Assembly (NCBI RefSeq): GCF_000757825.1
Contig: NZ_CP009451.1
Location: 3,968,001-4,032,000 of the forward strand
Origin: Cedecea neteri
Lineage (GTDB): Bacteria; Pseudomonadota; Gammaproteobacteria; Enterobacterales; Enterobacteriaceae
Reading direction: 5' to 3'
Length of the DNA stretch: 64,000 nucleotides
Notes under the pieces: model-generated
Told to the model about the DNA's origin: nothing
Database searches by the model: none
Seen by the model: the letters and a program-made list of their open reading frames with translations, nothing else
Made by a program: the position numbers and the translations under genes
Part shown: piece after piece, positions 24,236-34,102 of the stretch
Layout: each line of letters begins with the position of its first letter
Position numbering within the stretch: position 1 is the first letter of the stretch

Positions 24236-25839
24236 GATTCTTAGCCGTTAATCTCAGCAGTTTTTTGGTGGAACTCAGTTCGCTCGACGAAACGCTGGCG
24301 CTTTTTGATTCCCTGAGCGCCGCGCCTGAAAAAGGCATCGAAGAGATTATTCCTGCCGCCCGCACCCTGCTGGTCCGTTTTTGCCCGCGAGAAACCAGCC
24401 TGGCGCCGCTGGCCGAAAAAATAGCACGTCATTCTTTGACCCAACGCGCAGCGCGCAGCAGCCAGCAGGTCACGATCCCGGTTCATTACAATGGCGAAGA
24501 TTTACCCGCTTTGGCTGAACTGCTGGGCATTGAGGTACAGGCTTTGATTCGCCGCCATCAGGAATCCGTGTGGAACGTCGCGTTTACCGGTTTTGCGCCC
24601 GGTTTCGCCTACATGGTTTCTGATGCCGGGGGCTGGCAAACGCCGCGCCGCAGCACGCCACGCACCCGTATTCCTGCGGGTTCCGTTGCGCTGGCCGGTG
24701 AGTTTAGCGGTATCTATCCGCAGGCCAGCCCCGGCGGCTGGCAGCTTATTGGCCAGACCGGGCTGAAAATGTGGGATCTCTCTCGCGAACAGCCCGCGCT
24801 GCTGATGCCTGGCGCGCAGGTTAACTTTATCGACGCGGCGAAAAGCACCAAAACCGTCTCGCTGCCCGCGCGCGTTCTCCCGCAAAGCCTTCCTGAAGGC
24901 GCTGGCGCAACGTTGACGGTGCTGGCTACCGGGCTGCAAACGCTGTGGCAGGATAATGGCCGGGTAGGAAAGGCCGGTATGGGGCTTTCCGAGTCCGGGG
25001 CGATGGACAAATCCGCGCTGCATGCGGCAAACCGTATTGTGGGCAATCCGGGCAACTCGCCGTGTCTTGAAATTACGCAGGGCGGCTTCCGCGCCAGGGT
25101 GACGGGCGATGTGGTCATCAGCGTGACCGGGGCGCAGTGCCCGCTGACGCTGCGTACGGCGCAGGGCGAGCGTTATGCGGTGGACGGCTATCGGCCGCTA
25201 AACCTGGTGACCGGAGACGAGATTCACTTTGGGGCTCCAGCCCGAGGTTTACGCAGCTACCTCGCCGTTCGCGGCGGGTTTATCGTGCCGCAGAGCCTGG
25301 GCAGCGCAGCGCGCGACAGCCTGGCGCAGGTTGGCCCTGAACCGCTGGGCGTGGGCGATATTTTAGCGACCGGGGCGCATTCAAATCCTGGCCCGGTACA
25401 GCTCGCTGAGCTCCCCGCGTCGCCGTTACCCATGCCAGAAGACACCGTTACGCTGGATATCGTGCTCGGGCCGCGTACCGACTGGTTTACCGCTCAGGCG
25501 GTTGAACTGCTGACGGCACAGCGCTGGCGGGTGACGCCGCAATCGAACCGCATTGGCTTACGCCTGGCCGGGGAACAGCCCCTGGCACGCAGCCAGCCTC
25601 AGGAGCTGCCGAGCGAAGGCACCTGCAGCGGCTCCATCCAGGTTCCCGCCAGCGGGCAGCCCGTTTTGTTTCTGCACGACCATCCGCTCACCGGCGGGTA
25701 TCCGGTGATTGCCGCCGTGGCTGAATATCACCTCGACCTGGCCGGGCAAATCCCGCCGGGCGCCTCGATTCGCTTCAACGTTATCCGACCTTTTTTGGAA
25801 ATAGCAGGGAGTAAAACCAGTGACCACCGCGACGCATAA
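24232..25839 (+). CDS. Fused PxpB-PxpC (KipI-KipA) carboxyltransferase-like protein
   Basis: 535 residues from GTG 24232. Residues 1 to about 210 are PxpB/KipI-like, with [13 protein letters not shown] and [15 protein letters not shown]. About 215-530 are PxpC/KipA-like, with [22 protein letters not shown] and [11 protein letters not shown] near 400-450. In E. coli these are two proteins, and in urea carboxylase the equivalent domains form the carboxyltransferase. The fusion plus the downstream biotin carboxylase suggests a biotin-dependent acyl-urea-type or oxoproline-processing enzyme. It ends 20 bases inside the next gene. Confidence 0.88.
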   Translation: MRFLAVNLSSFLVELSSLDETLALFDSLSAAPEKGIEEIIPAARTLLVRFCPRETSLAPLAEKIARHSLTQRAARSSQQVTIPVHYNGEDLPALAELLGIEVQALIRRHQESVWNVAFTGFAPGFAYMVSDAGGWQTPRRSTPRTRIPAGSVALAGEFSGIYPQASPGGWQLIGQTGLKMWDLSREQPALLMPGAQVNFIDAAKSTKTVSLPARVLPQSLPEGAGATLTVLATGLQTLWQDNGRVGKAGMGLSESGAMDKSALHAANRIVGNPGNSPCLEITQGGFRARVTGDVVISVTGAQCPLTLRTAQGERYAVDGYRPLNLVTGDEIHFGAPARGLRSYLAVRGGFIVPQSLGSAARDSLAQVGPEPLGVGDILATGAHSNPGPVQLAELPASPLPMPEDTVTLDIVLGPRTDWFTAQAVELLTAQRWRVTPQSNRIGLRLAGEQPLARSQPQELPSEGTCSGSIQVPASGQPVLFLHDHPLTGGYPVIAAVAEYHLDLAGQIPPGASIRFNVIRPFLEIAGSKTSDHRDA

Positions 25840-27550
25840 AGTTCTGATCGCCAACCGGGGCGAAATTGCCGTCCGCATTATTCGTGCCTGCCGTGATTAC
25901 GGCGTAGAGGCCGTGGCGGTTTACTCTGATGCAGACGCCGATGCGCTTCACGTTCGCATGGCCGATGAAGCCTGGGCATTGCCCGGTATTCAGTCCAGCG
26001 AAACCTATTTAAATATTCCGCTGTTGGTGGATATTGCTCGCCGCAGCGGAGCTAGCATGGTTCACCCCGGCTACGGTTTCCTCTCTGAGAGGGCCGAGTT
26101 TACCCGGGCGGTACAGGCAGCCGGGCTTATCTGGATTGGCCCAGAGCCGGAGACAATTGAAAAGCTGGGGGACAAAGTTCAGGCCCGCAAAATTGCCCTG
26201 CAGGTGGGTGCCCCACTGGTAAAAGGCACGGCCGATCCGGTTAGCAGCGGTGCCGAAGTTGTCGATTTTGCCTCGACGTATGGCCTGCCGGTGGCGATTA
26301 AAGCCGCATTTGGCGGCGGCGGACGAGGGCTGAAGGTGGCCTGGCAGCTTGACGAGGTCGAAGAGCTTTACCAGTCGGCGACGCGCGAGGCGTTAAGCGC
26401 CTTTGGCCGCGGCGAATGTTACGTCGAGCAGTATCTCGACTGCCCACGGCACATTGAAGCGCAGGTGATTGCCGACAAACACGGCAACGTGGTGGTGCTC
26501 GGCACCCGCGACTGTTCGCTGCAGCGCCGCAACCAGAAGCTGGTAGAAGAAGCACCCGCGCCGTTTATCAGCGAATCGCAGAGACAGGAAATCCATAACG
26601 CCGCGCGCGATATCTGTGCCCACGCGGGCTACGTTGGCGCGGGCACCGTTGAGTTCTTACTCAGCCGCGACGGAAAATTGTCATTCCTTGAGGTCAATAC
26701 CCGCCTGCAGGTAGAGCATCCGGTTACCGAAGAGACGACCGGGATTGATATCGTCGTGGAGCAACTCCGTATAGCCGAAGGTTTGCCGCTGAGCATTCAG
26801 GCCACGCCGGTTCCACGCGGTCACTCGTTTGAGTTCCGCATTAATGCCGAAGATGCCGGTAAAGGCTATTTGCCTACGCCGGGCAAGATTAGCATATTCC
26901 GTGCACCATCCGGCGCGGGTATTCGCCTCGACAGCGGCGTGGAGGCCGGGTCTTCAGTGCCGGGCAGCTACGACTCTTTGATGGCGAAACTGATCGTCAC
27001 CGGCAGCACCCGCGATCAGGCCATTGCCCGCGCCCGCCGGGCCCTGCGTGAATTCGAGATTGACGGCGTGGCTTCCGTGCTGCCGTTCCATCGCGCCGTG
27101 ATGGACGATCCTGATTTCACCGAAAATTTTGCCGTGCACACCCGCTGGATTGAAACGGATTTTGCCGGGCGCATTGCGTTTGCTCCGCGCCAGGTGCCAG
27201 TTGCCGATGAAGTTCTGACGCGCAGCTGGATAGAGCTGGACGGGCGTCGAGTGCAGCTGGGGCTGCCAGCAAGCCTGTTTGGCGGCCTTGCGCTGTCGAA
27301 TATGGGCCGTGCCCCGCAGGCGATACCTGAAATCATCAATGAAGCCGCCATCGAAGCGCCGATTTCCGGCGTGCTTCACGGCTGGCTGAAAGACGAAGGG
27401 GCGGCCGTCGAGCAGGGCGAGGTTATTGGCGTGATGGAAGCCATGAAAATGGAGGTTCAGGTGGTGGCGCACCGCAGCGGCAGACTCAAGCGAGGCGTCG
27501 AAAAAGGCGTTTCTCTTGAGGCCGGCCAGCCTCTCGGTGAAATTGGCTAA
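25820..27550 (+). CDS. Biotin carboxylase with C-terminal biotin carrier domain
   Basis: 576 residues from GTG 25820. Biotin carboxylase domain about 1-445: ATP-grasp loop [12 protein letters not shown], catalytic [14 protein letters not shown] and bicarbonate/ATP residues in [12 protein letters not shown]. The carrier domain at the C-terminus has the biotinylation motif EAMKMEV with target lysine K543. It should carboxylate its own biotin with bicarbonate and ATP and pass CO2 to the PxpBC-like carboxyltransferase encoded just before it (20-base overlap). E. coli pxpABC has no such partner. The acceptor substrate is not known. Confidence 0.9.
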   Translation: MTTATHKVLIANRGEIAVRIIRACRDYGVEAVAVYSDADADALHVRMADEAWALPGIQSSETYLNIPLLVDIARRSGASMVHPGYGFLSERAEFTRAVQAAGLIWIGPEPETIEKLGDKVQARKIALQVGAPLVKGTADPVSSGAEVVDFASTYGLPVAIKAAFGGGGRGLKVAWQLDEVEELYQSATREALSAFGRGECYVEQYLDCPRHIEAQVIADKHGNVVVLGTRDCSLQRRNQKLVEEAPAPFISESQRQEIHNAARDICAHAGYVGAGTVEFLLSRDGKLSFLEVNTRLQVEHPVTEETTGIDIVVEQLRIAEGLPLSIQATPVPRGHSFEFRINAEDAGKGYLPTPGKISIFRAPSGAGIRLDSGVEAGSSVPGSYDSLMAKLIVTGSTRDQAIARARRALREFEIDGVASVLPFHRAVMDDPDFTENFAVHTRWIETDFAGRIAFAPRQVPVADEVLTRSWIELDGRRVQLGLPASLFGGLALSNMGRAPQAIPEIINEAAIEAPISGVLHGWLKDEGAAVEQGEVIGVMEAMKMEVQVVAHRSGRLKRGVEKGVSLEAGQPLGEIG

Positions 27551-27555
27551 AATCT

Positions 27556-27580
27556 AAGGCGGGCCCGAACCCGCCTTTTT
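27556..27580 (+). terminator. Terminator of the pxp-like operon
   Basis: AAGGCGGG / CCCGCCTT stem (27556-27563, 27570-27577) followed by a T-run, six bases after the operon's last stop codon. Confidence 0.9.
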
Positions 27581-27590
27581 CTCTGCTGGT

Positions 27591-27621
27591 ATGTCGGTGT
27601 AAATGTCGGTATAAATGTCGG
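27591..27621 (+). repeat. Tandem 12-base repeats before the Fic gene
   Basis: ATGTCGGTGTAA, ATGTCGGTATAA and a partial ATGTCGG stand head to tail, 25 bases before the Fic start codon. Direct repeats at one-turn spacing in a leader suggest an operator, possibly for the Fic protein's own winged-helix tail. Confidence 0.6.
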
Positions 27622-27645
27622 AGAAACTTTCCCCGGAGTAAACCG

Positions 27646-28632
27646 ATGAAGCCCTACCATCCTCCCTTTTCTCTGACTTCCTCTATTCTCAGCCGCACGA
27701 TTGAAATTGGGGAGCTGCTTGGGCAGTGGTCATCGAATGCCCAACGAACCTCTCCGCTGTTACGCAAAGAAAACCGTATCCGCACTATTCAGGCTTCTCT
27801 GGCAATAGAGCACAACAGCTTATCTGCCCAACAGGTGACGGCGATTATGGAGGGCAAGCGGGTCCTGGCCCCGGCAAAAGATATTCAGGAAGTCCGCAAC
27901 GCCATTCTCGCCTATGAGGCGCTTTCCGGCTGGCAAAGTGGCAATGTTGACAATCTATTGTCAGCGCATCGGGTGCTGATGCTGGGTCTGGTCGATATAC
28001 CTGGCCAGCTTCGCAGCGGCGATGTAGGCGTTTACAGGGAGGGGAGGCTGATACATATGGCCCCGCCGGCAAGCCAGGTGGGCCGGCTGATGAATCAGCT
28101 GTGTGACTGGCTTCATGGCACAGATCTCCACCCGCTGGTTGCCAGTTCTGTCTTCCATTATGAGTTTGAGTTTATCCATCCTTTCAGCGACGGCAACGGA
28201 CGAATGGGGCGGCTTTGGCAGACGCTGATCCTGAGTGAGTGGCGAGCCGAGCTTGCCTGGCTGCCGGTTGAGACGCTAATTCACGACCGCCAGGAAGCCT
28301 ATTATCGGGTGCTCAGAGAGTGTGACCGCCAGAGCGACTGCACGGCTTTTGTGGAGTTTATGCTGGATATGCTGAAGATTGCACTGCAAGAAGGCGTGGC
28401 CCATAGCCGGCTGGAGGAAGAGCCAGCCCCATTTTTTGCCAGACGGTTGAACGCAACGGCCGGGCAAATCCTGAATTTAATTGTGGCAGAACCGTCGATA
28501 ACCATAGCCCGACTGGCGGAGGTCACCGGCTTAACCAGCCGCACCATAGAGCGTAATCTCAAAACGCTTCAGCAAGACGGGCGGCTGGAGCGTATAGGCG
28601 CTGCACGGAATGGCTACTGGCTAGCGAAATGA
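27646..28632 (+). CDS. Fic-domain AMP-transferase-like protein with winged-helix tail
   Basis: 328 residues. The N-terminal region has SLAIEHN (51-57), like the inhibitory (S/T)xxxE helix of class II Fic proteins with E55 as the self-blocking glutamate. The core Fic motif HPFSDGNGRMGR begins at catalytic H178. The C-terminus (about 265-328) is a winged helix (ITIARLAEVTGLTSRTIERNLKTL), as in Fic proteins that bind DNA. Fic enzymes usually AMPylate Ser, Thr or Tyr hydroxyls; the target is unknown. Monocistronic, bounded by a terminator upstream. Confidence 0.88.
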   Translation: MKPYHPPFSLTSSILSRTIEIGELLGQWSSNAQRTSPLLRKENRIRTIQASLAIEHNSLSAQQVTAIMEGKRVLAPAKDIQEVRNAILAYEALSGWQSGNVDNLLSAHRVLMLGLVDIPGQLRSGDVGVYREGRLIHMAPPASQVGRLMNQLCDWLHGTDLHPLVASSVFHYEFEFIHPFSDGNGRMGRLWQTLILSEWRAELAWLPVETLIHDRQEAYYRVLRECDRQSDCTAFVEFMLDMLKIALQEGVAHSRLEEEPAPFFARRLNATAGQILNLIVAEPSITIARLAEVTGLTSRTIERNLKTLQQDGRLERIGAARNGYWLAK

Positions 28633-28798
28633 AGCGACATTTTTCAAGGATGTGACATCATCACCACCTTTATGTGATTAACAATAAGATAACATTATAT
28701 CTAACAAAATTGTGACAAAGCACAATATACATATAACTTAATATGTTTTATAAAATGTAGCCATTGCCTGCAACTATGCCCCCTAAAGAGAAAGACAT

Positions 28799-30280
28799 AT
28801 GGAACAGACATCTGCTACAAAAAGTATCGACACGCAGCCGGAGAAGGGCCAGCAGTTCAACCGCTCCATCGGCCTGGTGTCCAACTTTGCGCTTGGTTTT
28901 ACCTATCTCTCGCCGCTCACCGCGGTTTATTCCCTGTTTGCGCTGGCGATAACGCTCGCCGGGCCGCCGGCCATCTGGTGGATCCTGATTGCCGCCTGCG
29001 GGCAGCTGCTGGTGGCCCTGGTGTTTGGCGAGGTGGCTTCGCAATACCCGATAACCGGCGGGCTTTATCCGTGGGCCAGAAGGCTGTGGGGCAAAAAATA
29101 TGCCTGGATTGCGGCGTGGATTTACCTCTGGGCGCTGGTGGTTACCATTACCTCCATCGTCGAATACACCTCGACCTTCGTTGCCTCGCTGTTCCACTAT
29201 GGCGACACGCCGCTGGCGATGTTGCTGACCTCCGTGGTGCTGCTGACTATCATGATGGGCGTGAACATGTCCGGGACAAAAAACCTGGCGAGGGTCGCCC
29301 GCTTCGGCTTCTGGTGCGAAATCATCAGCGTGATCGCGCTCGGGATCTATCTGCTGATTTTCCACCGTAACCAGCCGTTCTCCGTGGTGTTCGACGCCAT
29401 GGGCGCGCTGGCGAAAGACGGCAGCTACGGCACGGCGTTTATGTCGGCGTCGCTGATGGGGCTGTTTATGTTCTTCGGCTTCGAAGCCTGCGGCAACGTG
29501 GCGGAGGAGGTCAAAAATCCAGGACGTAAGATCCCGGTGGCGATGATCCTCAGCATTGTCTTCGGCGCGATCTCCGCCGTGATCTCTATCCTCGGCTACC
29601 TGCTGTCATCCCCGGATTTGATGAATATCGTTAACGGCAAAATTGCCGATCCGATCCCGGCGATTCTCAATGACGCGCTGGGCGAGAAGGGCGCAACCGT
29701 GTTTATCGTGATTGCCATCGTGGCGATGCTGTCCTGCATTCTGTCTCTTCAGGCCGCGCTGAGCCGCCTGATCTTCTCGTTCTCCCGCGACAAAATGCTG
29801 CCGGGCAGCGAGTGGATGGCGAAGATCTCGAAGCACAGCGTGCCGGACAACGCGATGCTGATAAGCTGCCTGCTGCCGATGGTGATTTGCGTCTGGGTTT
29901 ACTTCCAGCCGGATAACCTGGCCAGAATCACCGCGTTTGCGGTTATCGGCATCTACGTTTCGTTCCAGATGGTGATTCTTGCCGCGCTGCGCCAGCGGCT
30001 CAAAGGCTGGAAGCCTGCGGGAGAATGGACGCTGGGGGCGTGGGGCATGCTGGTGAACGTGCTGGCGCTGGCCTACGGTATTGGCGGCATTTGGCTGCTG
30101 GCCCAGCCTGCCGACAGCGCAACCTTTATTGACCGCTGGACGGTGCTGATTGGCCTGGCTTTGGTCATCGGCTCGGGGCTGGTCTATATGTCGATAGCCA
30201 GGCCGTTCGGCCACTCTGATGCGCCAGAAAATGACGCCATTGAATACGCTAAACGGCTAAATCTTTCTCGCGAATATTAA
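28799..30280 (+). CDS. APC-superfamily amino acid/polyamine/GABA permease
   Basis: 493 residues with about twelve membrane helices. APC signature regions are visible: SNFALGFTYLSPLTAVYS in helix 1, GGLYPWARRLWGKKYAWIAAW, and FFGFEACGNVAEEVKNPGR in the helix 6 region. It is closest in style to the amino acid/choline (UGA4-like) branch. The neighbouring putative polyamine-oxidation genes make 4-aminobutyrate or a polyamine a reasonable substrate guess, not proven. A strong terminator follows. Confidence 0.85.
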   Translation: MEQTSATKSIDTQPEKGQQFNRSIGLVSNFALGFTYLSPLTAVYSLFALAITLAGPPAIWWILIAACGQLLVALVFGEVASQYPITGGLYPWARRLWGKKYAWIAAWIYLWALVVTITSIVEYTSTFVASLFHYGDTPLAMLLTSVVLLTIMMGVNMSGTKNLARVARFGFWCEIISVIALGIYLLIFHRNQPFSVVFDAMGALAKDGSYGTAFMSASLMGLFMFFGFEACGNVAEEVKNPGRKIPVAMILSIVFGAISAVISILGYLLSSPDLMNIVNGKIADPIPAILNDALGEKGATVFIVIAIVAMLSCILSLQAALSRLIFSFSRDKMLPGSEWMAKISKHSVPDNAMLISCLLPMVICVWVYFQPDNLARITAFAVIGIYVSFQMVILAALRQRLKGWKPAGEWTLGAWGMLVNVLALAYGIGGIWLLAQPADSATFIDRWTVLIGLALVIGSGLVYMSIARPFGHSDAPENDAIEYAKRLNLSREY

Positions 30281-30283
30281 TAA

Positions 30284-30308
30284 AAAAGGGCCCTCGGGCC
30301 CTTTTCGT
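30284..30308 (+). terminator. Terminator after the APC permease
   Basis: AAAAGGGCCC / GGGCCCTTTT ten-base stem with a two-base loop and flanking A and T runs. It can also stop the Cache gene transcript coming from the other strand. Confidence 0.9.
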
Positions 30309-30341
30309 TGGGATGCATTTTATCCACAGAGTTTAAGGGCC

Positions 30342-31049
30342 TTAAGGCCCATTTTTAATCAACTCATATAACGTGCAGTATTCTGTTTTATAAACTTCAA
30401 CCGCCCCGGCGGCATTCAGTAATTCACCTACGCGATATTTAGGATAAGTGGAGAAAATAATCCGCTGATCTAAATTAGTCAGGACAACTTTGTGGTTATT
30501 AAACAGCGGAAGTAATTCTTCTTCTACTTCACTGACCAGCACGTCAATCGCGGCGACGCCGATAAAACGCTGATGAAAATAGACAGGCATGGCTGACGTC
30601 AGGGTATAAGACGTATTGCAGACGTAGTCGACGTAGGGGCCGTGAATATAGGCCTTGCCGTTTTCCTGCGCATCTTTAAACCACTCGAAGGTCCTGAAAT
30701 CCAGACGCTGCTGGGTGGCCTGATCCAGGTCCAGGTTAACCTTTTTCACGCCGTCGGCTTTTTTGTACCACCACTCCAGCAGCCAGTATTCTTTTTCGTC
30801 GTGGCTACCCGCTATATGGCTGGCAAAGCCTGAACCTGAGCAGTAGGGCGTCAGGTTGAGCGTCTCTTTGATGTGTTCCTGAATGGATCTTTTTACCGCA
30901 GGATCCAGCAGCAGCTTATGGTCGTCGCCCTGGAACTCCCCCAGCGCGGCCTCAACCTGCCCGGCAAGGGCAATGGTCGCCTCGATGGTGGTGCTAATAA
31001 TGTCGTCAATTTTACGGGTAAATGGGATGAGGGTTGCAGGTACATTCAT
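30342..31049 (-). CDS. Soluble Cache (PDC) sensor-domain protein
   Basis: 235 residues with no signal peptide and no membrane helix. The layout of a long N-terminal helix, then a YWLLEWWYKK segment and FEWFKDAQENGKAYIHGPYVDY, with ...AMPVYFHQRFIGVAAIDVLVSEVEEEL, is that of a PDC/Cache ligand-binding domain as found in chemoreceptors and sensor kinases. It has no output domain of its own. It follows a GntR gene by 27 bases on the same strand, so it may bind the same ligand or act as a ligand-binding partner. Function unproven. Confidence 0.7.
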   Translation of the reverse strand: MNVPATLIPFTRKIDDIISTTIEATIALAGQVEAALGEFQGDDHKLLLDPAVKRSIQEHIKETLNLTPYCSGSGFASHIAGSHDEKEYWLLEWWYKKADGVKKVNLDLDQATQQRLDFRTFEWFKDAQENGKAYIHGPYVDYVCNTSYTLTSAMPVYFHQRFIGVAAIDVLVSEVEEELLPLFNNHKVVLTNLDQRIIFSTYPKYRVGELLNAAGAVEVYKTEYCTLYELIKNGP

Positions 31050-31076
31050 AGTGATGCCCGTGTTGTTGTGTTGGTT

Positions 31077-31796
31077 TTATTTATATTTTAATTTGCTTTC
31101 AATGAGGTAGAAGGTAAAGGTGTCGATAAGCTGCGTGGCTAACCGCACCGCCTCCTGCTCGCGGTGGCTTTCCAGTGCCGCAATCAATTCGGTATAAACA
31201 TCAATCACTTCCCGGTGAATGGCGTCATCGCGATAAAGAATGGCCACCAGCGAAGCCCATTCGGCCTGCAGCAGCAGCTCCTGGTTGGCGAGCCTCGCTG
31301 ACTGAGAGCTGGCGGAGAGCGCCAGCAGGCAGCGCATATCGGCCTGCGTTTTTAGTTCCGGCGTGCTGGCAGACTTCAGCTCCTCAATAAATTCTCGCAG
31401 GCGGGTGATATCCGCCCCGGTCATTCTTCTGGAGGCAAGCTTTGCGCTGTGGCTTATTATCGCGCAGTGCATTTCGCCGAGGTCAGAAATATAGTCGGAG
31501 CTGATAGCCTTAAAAGGGTGAAGCGGGGTATGAAATTCACCGCTATTTTCACAAACAAAGCTGCCGCCATTTCGCCCACGAACCGTGTGGATTAAATTGT
31601 TGGCGCGCAGCGTATTTAAGGCTTCGCGTATCGTAATGTGGGAAACGCCCATCATTTTGGCAAGATCGGCCTCATTTGGAAGCTGTTCATTTGCCTCAAG
31701 CAAACCAGTAATAATTGCATTTGAAAGCCGCTGCACAATTTGATCGGATCGACTTGCCTGTCCTATAGGTGCGAATATTACTGCGTGAGTAATCAT
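31077..31796 (-). CDS. GntR (FadR-subfamily) transcription regulator
   Basis: 239 residues: winged helix at 15-80 (LAKMMGVSHITIREALNTLR, then the wing TVRGRNGGSFV) and a helical FCD domain. Divergent from the aldehyde-dehydrogenase operon at 32033 and cotranscribed with the Cache gene, so it probably controls both. The FCD metal residues are not all obvious. Confidence 0.85.
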   Translation of the reverse strand: MITHAVIFAPIGQASRSDQIVQRLSNAIITGLLEANEQLPNEADLAKMMGVSHITIREALNTLRANNLIHTVRGRNGGSFVCENSGEFHTPLHPFKAISSDYISDLGEMHCAIISHSAKLASRRMTGADITRLREFIEELKSASTPELKTQADMRCLLALSASSQSARLANQELLLQAEWASLVAILYRDDAIHREVIDVYTELIAALESHREQEAVRLATQLIDTFTFYLIESKLKYK

Positions 31797-32032
31797 AGTG
31801 CTCTCTGATTAAAATTCCCTGAATCAACGGTTATTGATAGCACAGCCCGGGCCTTTAAGAAAGGGAGCGGCAGGCTACCAGAATCGGAGGTTTTCCCGCC
31901 GCTTCAACGGTTCGTATGTAAAAACATTGTTAAATTGTGGGGTCGATCATGTTGCTGTGAAGTGTGGATTGAAAAGCTATCAGTCAAAAGATATTACATA
32001 ATATTGTTTATGTTTAATCTGAGGAGAAGGCG

Positions 32033-33460
32033 ATGCAAACCCTGAAGCATTTCATCAACGGGCGGTACGTGGCGGGCCAGCAAAACACGCTGTTTGATTT
32101 GATAAGCCCGGTCAACGGTGAGGTTTATGCCCAATCGCCTGACGGCGGCACGGAAGAGGTTAATCAGGCTTACGCGGCGGCAAAGACGGCGTTCGCCGTA
32201 TGGAAGCATTCTCTGCCGTCCGAGCGGCAGCGCGCGTTACTGAAGCTTGCCGACGAAATTGAACGTAACGCAGCGCGCATTGTGGAGGTGCAAAGCCAGG
32301 AAACGGGCCAGCTGAAACACTTTATCGAGCGCGATGAAATCGCCGCCTCCTGCGACGCCATCCGTTTCTTCGCCGGCGCGGCTCGCTGCCTAGAAGGGAA
32401 AGCCTCCGGGGAATATGCGGCCGGGTTTACCTCCACTATTCGCCGTGAGCCGCTGGGCATCGTCGGGCAGGTCACGCCGTGGAACTACCCGTTTATGATG
32501 GCGGTGTGGAAAATCGCCCCCGCGCTTGCGGCGGGCAATACCGTGGTGCTTAAGCCGAGCGATACCACGCCCATCAGCACCCTGATGCTCGCCGAAATTG
32601 CCGCGCCATTATTCCCGCAGGGCGCGTTTAACGTGGTGCTGGGCAAAGCGGGAACGGGCTCGCTGGTGGTATCCAACCCGGAAGCCTCGCTGGTGTCGAT
32701 TACCGGCTCCGTTCGCGCCGGGCTGCAGGTGGCCGCTTCCGCCGCCGCCAACCTGACCAAAGCGCACCTCGAATTAGGCGGCAAAGCGCCGGTGGTGGTG
32801 TTTGCCGATGCGGACATGAACAAAGCGGTGGAGGTGATTACCGCCGCAGGCTTCTCGAATGCGGGGCAGGACTGCACCGCGGCCACGCGTATTATCGTGG
32901 AAGCCTCCGCCTATGACGCCTTTCTCGAAAAGCTGATTCAGAAAACCAAATCAATCACCTTCGGCGAACCGGACGACAGCCAGGCCCTGTACGGCGCGCT
33001 GAACAGCCGCAACCAGCTGGAGCAGGTGACGGGCTTTATTGAGCGGCTTCCGGCTCATGCAAAAATTGAAACCGGTGGCAAAAAGGGCGCAGGCCCTGGC
33101 TTCTACTTTGAGCCGACGATTATTTCCGGGCTGAAGCAGCGCGACGAGGCCATTCAGCACGAGGTCTTTGGCCCGGTGATGACCATCCAGTCTTTCAGCA
33201 GCGAAGAAGAGGCGCTCAGTAGAGCTAACGATGTGGAATATGGCCTGGCGGCGAGCGTCTGGACCAGCAGCCACAGCCGGGCGCAGCGCTTCAGCACCCG
33301 CCTCGATTTTGGCACCGTGTGGATCAACAACCATATCCCGCTGTGTGCGGAAATGCCCCACGGCGGCTTTAAAAAGTCCGGCTACGGCAAAGACCTTTCC
33401 TCCTATTCGCTCGACGAATACACCCGCCTCAAACACATCATGTGCGATATCACTGAATAA
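32033..33460 (+). CDS. Aldehyde dehydrogenase, PatD (aminobutyraldehyde)-like
   Basis: 475 residues, NAD(P)-dependent. Catalytic Cys281 lies in SNAGQDCTAATR, the general-base Glu in HLELGGKAPV, the cofactor Asn in TPWNYPFMM. The NAGQDCTA form of the active site is that of gamma-aminobutyraldehyde dehydrogenase PatD (YdcW). It would turn 4-aminobutanal into GABA, matching the product of a spermidine dehydrogenase, which the operon also seems to encode. GAGGAGAAGG precedes the start. Start of a four-gene rightward run. Confidence 0.85.
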   Translation: MQTLKHFINGRYVAGQQNTLFDLISPVNGEVYAQSPDGGTEEVNQAYAAAKTAFAVWKHSLPSERQRALLKLADEIERNAARIVEVQSQETGQLKHFIERDEIAASCDAIRFFAGAARCLEGKASGEYAAGFTSTIRREPLGIVGQVTPWNYPFMMAVWKIAPALAAGNTVVLKPSDTTPISTLMLAEIAAPLFPQGAFNVVLGKAGTGSLVVSNPEASLVSITGSVRAGLQVAASAAANLTKAHLELGGKAPVVVFADADMNKAVEVITAAGFSNAGQDCTAATRIIVEASAYDAFLEKLIQKTKSITFGEPDDSQALYGALNSRNQLEQVTGFIERLPAHAKIETGGKKGAGPGFYFEPTIISGLKQRDEAIQHEVFGPVMTIQSFSSEEEALSRANDVEYGLAASVWTSSHSRAQRFSTRLDFGTVWINNHIPLCAEMPHGGFKKSGYGKDLSSYSLDEYTRLKHIMCDITE

Positions 33461-33471
33461 GGATTTTTGAG

Positions 33472-33945
33472 ATGAAAATAATCAATGCCGCTGCGCTGTC
33501 GCTGGTTCTGTTCTCAACCCTGGCGCTGGCCGAAAGCTCTCCGCTCACGGTGGTGAAAAACTACATGGCCGCGTGGAACGCCCATCAAGCCGGGCAGGCG
33601 GCGGAATACCTCGCCAGCGACATGGTGTATTACGACGCGGCGGTCGGCACGCCGGTGGAAGGGAAAGAAAAAGCGGAAAAAGAGGTGATTGGCGCGTTTA
33701 TTAAAGCGGTGCCGGACCTGCACTGGCAGATGACCAGCGAGCCGGTTTACAACAAAGACACCATCGCTTTCCGCTGGACGTTCAGCGGCACCAACAGCGG
33801 CGAATGGAGCGGCAGCCCGGCGACCAACAACCCGATCAAGTTTGAAGGCGTGAGCTTTATCAAAGTCAGCCACGGCAAAATCAGCTGGCAGGGCGACTAC
33901 TACGACTCGAAAAAACTCGACGAAGAGTTGAAGCCGCGCCAATAG
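33472..33945 (+). CDS. Exported NTF2/SnoaL-like protein
   Basis: 157 residues with a signal peptide (about 1-20, cleaved after ALA). The mature part has the SnoaL/NTF2-like pattern: VVKNYMAAWNAHQAG, YYDAAVGTPVEGKEK, FRWTFSGTNSGEW and a C-terminal VSHGKISWQGDYYD. Periplasmic. It may bind a small ligand or help the periplasmic oxidase encoded downstream. Eleven bases separate it from the aldehyde dehydrogenase, with AAGGA before the start. Confidence 0.75.
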   Translation: MKIINAAALSLVLFSTLALAESSPLTVVKNYMAAWNAHQAGQAAEYLASDMVYYDAAVGTPVEGKEKAEKEVIGAFIKAVPDLHWQMTSEPVYNKDTIAFRWTFSGTNSGEWSGSPATNNPIKFEGVSFIKVSHGKISWQGDYYDSKKLDEELKPRQ

Positions 33946-34102
33946 CTGACTGCGCGCCGCTGCCGGTAGGCCTGCGGCGTTCAGGCCCCCCGTTACCAGA
34001 AATGACACCAGCGTTAACAGGCTTATCGCGTAGCGAAGCGGCAGGGAGTTTGTTATCATTTGGTGAATAATATGTCTAAAAGACTGATAAAAAAGGTTAT
34101 CT

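Noticed and set aside
33514-34060. Minus-strand frame with a hydrophobic stretch (MITNSLPLRYAISLLTLVSF) over the NTF2-like gene
   Set aside because: It lies opposite a gene with signal peptide and family pattern, and beyond the hydrophobic start the product resembles no protein.
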